The notes beneath the pieces are model-generated. The model saw nothing but the letters and a program-made list of their open reading frames with translations. It did no database searches and had not been told where the DNA came from. From Halobacterium sp. CBA1132 (GTDB lineage Archaea; Halobacteriota; Halobacteria; Halobacteriales; Halobacteriaceae), in the NCBI RefSeq assembly GCF_001485535.1, contig NZ_BCMZ01000001.1:2294001-2358000 (forward strand): a stretch of 64,000 bases of DNA. The letters are read 5' to 3'. Each line of letters opens with the position of its first letter. Position 1 is the stretch's first letter. Positions 61,978-64,000 of the stretch are shown here, one piece after another. Both the position numbers and the translations under genes were made by a program.

Positions 61978-62658
61978 ATGCCCATCGAGGACCGCGGCGA
62001 CGCGAACGTGCTCACGCACGCACTGGCGAAAGACACTCTCTCGCGGCTCCGCGACGTCGAAACCGAGCAAGTGGAGTTCCGCAAGGGCCTCGTGAAGCTC
62101 GGCCGCATCTGCGGGTACGAAATCATCGACGGCGCGATGGAGACGGAGTTCGTCGCCATCGAGACGCCGCTCACGGAGACGACCGGCGAGCGCGTGAAAG
62201 GCCTCGACGACGTCGTCATCATCAACGTCCTGCGGGCGGCGACGCCGTTCGTCGAGGGTCTGCTGAAGGCGTTCCCGCGCGCGAAGCAGGGCGTCATCAG
62301 CGCGGGCCGCGACGAGGAGGCCGGAATGGACGACGACGGCGAGTTCCCCATCACCATCGACTACGTGAAACTCCCCGAGATTCGCCCCGAGGACACCGTC
62401 ATCGTCGCGGACCCGATGCTCGCCACCGGGTCGACGATGTGCACGGTGCTCGACCACGTCTCCGAGGAGGCGCCCGACGACATCGAGGACCTGTTCGTGC
62501 TGTCGGCGGTGAGCGCGCCCGACGGCCTGCTGCGCGTCGGCGAGCAGTTCCCCGAGGCGGACCTGCTGACAGTCGCCATCGACGACCACCTCGACGACGA
62601 CGGCTTCATCGTTCCGGGGCTGGGCGACGCCGGCGACCGCGCGTTCCGCACGACCTGA
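61978..62658 (+). CDS. upp: uracil phosphoribosyltransferase
   Basis: 226 residues from ATG 61978. UPRT signatures: [23 protein letters not shown] near residue 82, the PRPP-binding loop [18 protein letters not shown] near residue 142 and the C-terminal [12 protein letters not shown]. It salvages uracil to UMP using PRPP (made by Prs). Divergent from the DUF5828 gene. Confidence 0.96.
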   Translation: MPIEDRGDANVLTHALAKDTLSRLRDVETEQVEFRKGLVKLGRICGYEIIDGAMETEFVAIETPLTETTGERVKGLDDVVIINVLRAATPFVEGLLKAFPRAKQGVISAGRDEEAGMDDDGEFPITIDYVKLPEIRPEDTVIVADPMLATGSTMCTVLDHVSEEAPDDIEDLFVLSAVSAPDGLLRVGEQFPEADLLTVAIDDHLDDDGFIVPGLGDAGDRAFRTT

Positions 62659-62700
62659 CGGACCCGCACGTATAAGGCGCCGCCCGTTCTGGTCGTGGCC

Positions 62701-62934
62701 ATGAGCGAGGACACGGAGCCGTGTGACTGGTGCGGGGAGGCGGTCGCGGACCCGCTCTCGCGGACCGTTCGCGTGACCGTCGACCGCTCGGAGATAGACA
62801 GCCAGCGCCTCTGCCCCGAGTGTTTCGCGAACTGGATCGAGCGCTACGACGAGGAGATGCGCCCCGAGGAAGAGGAACCCGAGCGGACCGTCATCGACGA
62901 CGAGGACAGCGATACCGACATCATCGTCGACTGA
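62701..62934 (+). CDS. small zinc-finger protein (DUF7569-like)
   Basis: 77 residues from ATG 62701, with ACGTATAAG about 27 bases upstream. Zinc-binding Cys pairs CDWCGEAV and CPECFANW frame a small domain; the C-terminus is acidic. Haloarchaeal small zinc proteins of this type (probably DUF7569) are of unknown function. Confidence 0.8.
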   Translation: MSEDTEPCDWCGEAVADPLSRTVRVTVDRSEIDSQRLCPECFANWIERYDEEMRPEEEEPERTVIDDEDSDTDIIVD

Positions 62935-63049
62935 ACGCACCCCTCCGTTTCACCTCCCGACACCGCCGCAGTCGCACGGTTTCTCCGCTGCCCGGGCGCT
63001 CCCGAAGCCGACCCGGGTATCTCTCGGTATCCCTCGGGAGTCGTTCGAA

Positions 63050-64000
63050 CTACTCGTTCTCGCCGTCGTCTTCGCTGCCGGCCGTGAGGCCGTCGTTTCG
63101 GGAGCGGTCGAGCGCGCGCTCGGCGCCGTGGTGGTCGGAGTAGCCGTCGAACCACCGGACGATGCGCTCGATGCGGTCGACGACGTGGCCGGGTTCGCCG
63201 GACCGTGAGAGTTCGTGGCCCTCGCGGGGGTAGCGCACGAGGCGCGTGTCCACGTCGTGTTTCTGCAGGGAGCGATAGAACAGTTCGGCCGTGTTGGCGG
63301 GCGTGCGGTAGTCCTGCTCGGCGTGCATCAAAAGCGTCGGCGTGTCGACGTACTCGACGGACGCCGCGGGCGACTGCTCCCGGAGGAACTCGGGCTCGCT
63401 CCACGGCGCTGCGCGGAAGTCCCCCTCCACGAGCTTGTAGGCGTCCGAGGAGCCGTAGAAGCCGGTGAGGTCGTAGACGCCGCGCTGGGCGACCGCGCCC
63501 GCGAAGAAGTCCGTGTGGCCGACCAGCCAACTCGTCATGAATCCGCCGAAGCTCCCGCCCGTAACGAACGCGTCGTCCTCGTCGACGTACTCGCGGGCCG
63601 CCACCTCGCGGGCGCCAGCCATCACGTCCTGCATCGTCGCGTCCCCCCAGTCGCGCTCGATTTCGGTCATGAACGACTCTCCGTAGCCCGTGGAGCCGCG
63701 CGGGTTGCACCAGAAGACGACGTAGCCGCGCGCGGCCAGCGTCTGGAACTCGTGCCACATCGACCCCGTCGTCGACCACATCCGGTGGGGGCCGCCGTGG
63801 ACTTCGACGGCGAGCGGGTACTCCTCCTCCAGAGAGAAATCGGGCGGCGTCAACACCCAGCCCTGAATCTCGGCGTCCCCGGACTGGAAGCGGAGTTCCT
63901 CGGGTTCGCGGACCGCGCGCTCGTCGAGGTAGTCGGCGTTCACGCGCGTCAGTTTCACCTCCTCGGCGCCGCCCGGCGTCGCCGCCACCACGTCGCCGGG
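63050..64000 (-). CDS. S9-family (prolyl oligopeptidase) peptidase, partial
   Basis: The C-terminal 316 or so residues of an S9 peptidase; the N-terminal beta-propeller lies beyond base 64000. Nucleophile Ser in TGGSFGGFMTSWL, Asp in HAEQDYRTPANTAE and His in YPREGHELSRSGEPGHVVDRI complete the triad. The frame is open to the window end. Typical aminoacyl/dipeptidyl peptidase-like catalytic domain, PVAVEVHGGPH-type entry. The C-terminus ends in an acidic tail. Confidence 0.93.
   Translation of the reverse strand, partial: PGDVVAATPGGAEEVKLTRVNADYLDERAVREPEELRFQSGDAEIQGWVLTPPDFSLEEEYPLAVEVHGGPHRMWSTTGSMWHEFQTLAARGYVVFWCNPRGSTGYGESFMTEIERDWGDATMQDVMAGAREVAAREYVDEDDAFVTGGSFGGFMTSWLVGHTDFFAGAVAQRGVYDLTGFYGSSDAYKLVEGDFRAAPWSEPEFLREQSPAASVEYVDTPTLLMHAEQDYRTPANTAELFYRSLQKHDVDTRLVRYPREGHELSRSGEPGHVVDRIERIVRWFDGYSDHHGAERALDRSRNDGLTAGSEDDGENE

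Overview
The window is high-GC haloarchaeal chromosome. The evidence is the GC-rich third codon positions, very acidic proteins, leaderless genes with TATA-like boxes about 27 bases before the start codon, the DP2 subunit of archaeal polymerase D, and many haloarchaea-specific protein families. A mini-intein in polC fits Halobacterium or a close relative. No rRNA, tRNA, CRISPR array or replication origin was found.

Layout: 1-1.4 kb holds a TnpB-only (IS200/IS605-type) element. 1.5-14 kb is housekeeping: ileS, prs, glmM, and an operon of a CBS-domain protein, glyS and a dolichol-kinase-like protein. 14-21 kb is a complete peptide/nickel-type ABC importer operon. 21-26 kb is a small haloarchaeal protein, a PPC-domain protein and intein-bearing polC. 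26-33.5 kb is a cell-surface module: three short secreted DUF1102/TasA-like proteins, a membrane-anchored surface protein, a rhomboid protease, a SipW-like signal peptidase, a DUF5305 protein and a membrane-bound winged-helix protein. 33.7-37 kb holds small Fe-S/zinc proteins and a KhtT/KhtU-type cation/proton antiporter, with a 612-bp inverted-repeat-bounded non-coding segment between them. 37-46 kb holds a DHH phosphoesterase and the tetrapyrrole genes (hemD, cobA, hemC, hemL, hemB). 46-52 kb holds an MFS transporter, an acetyltransferase, a heterodisulfide-reductase-like Fe-S membrane protein and a biotin ECF transporter with a BirA-type operator over its promoter. 52-58 kb holds conserved haloarchaeal proteins, a solo Cas4-like protein, sua5, a glutaredoxin/redoxin pair and a CorC/CNNM protein. 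57.9-59.9 kb is a small accessory island flanked by 45-bp identical direct repeats. The window ends with a PiT phosphate transporter, upp and a truncated S9 peptidase.

The best candidate for an undescribed system is the 25.9-33.5 kb surface module, which pairs a SipW-like peptidase with several proteins sharing one secretion and cleavage signature, much as Bacillus pairs SipW with TasA. Other points of interest are the 612-bp inverted-repeat element, the direct-repeat island, palindromic insertions inside coding genes, and the polC intein with an altered C-terminal splice junction.
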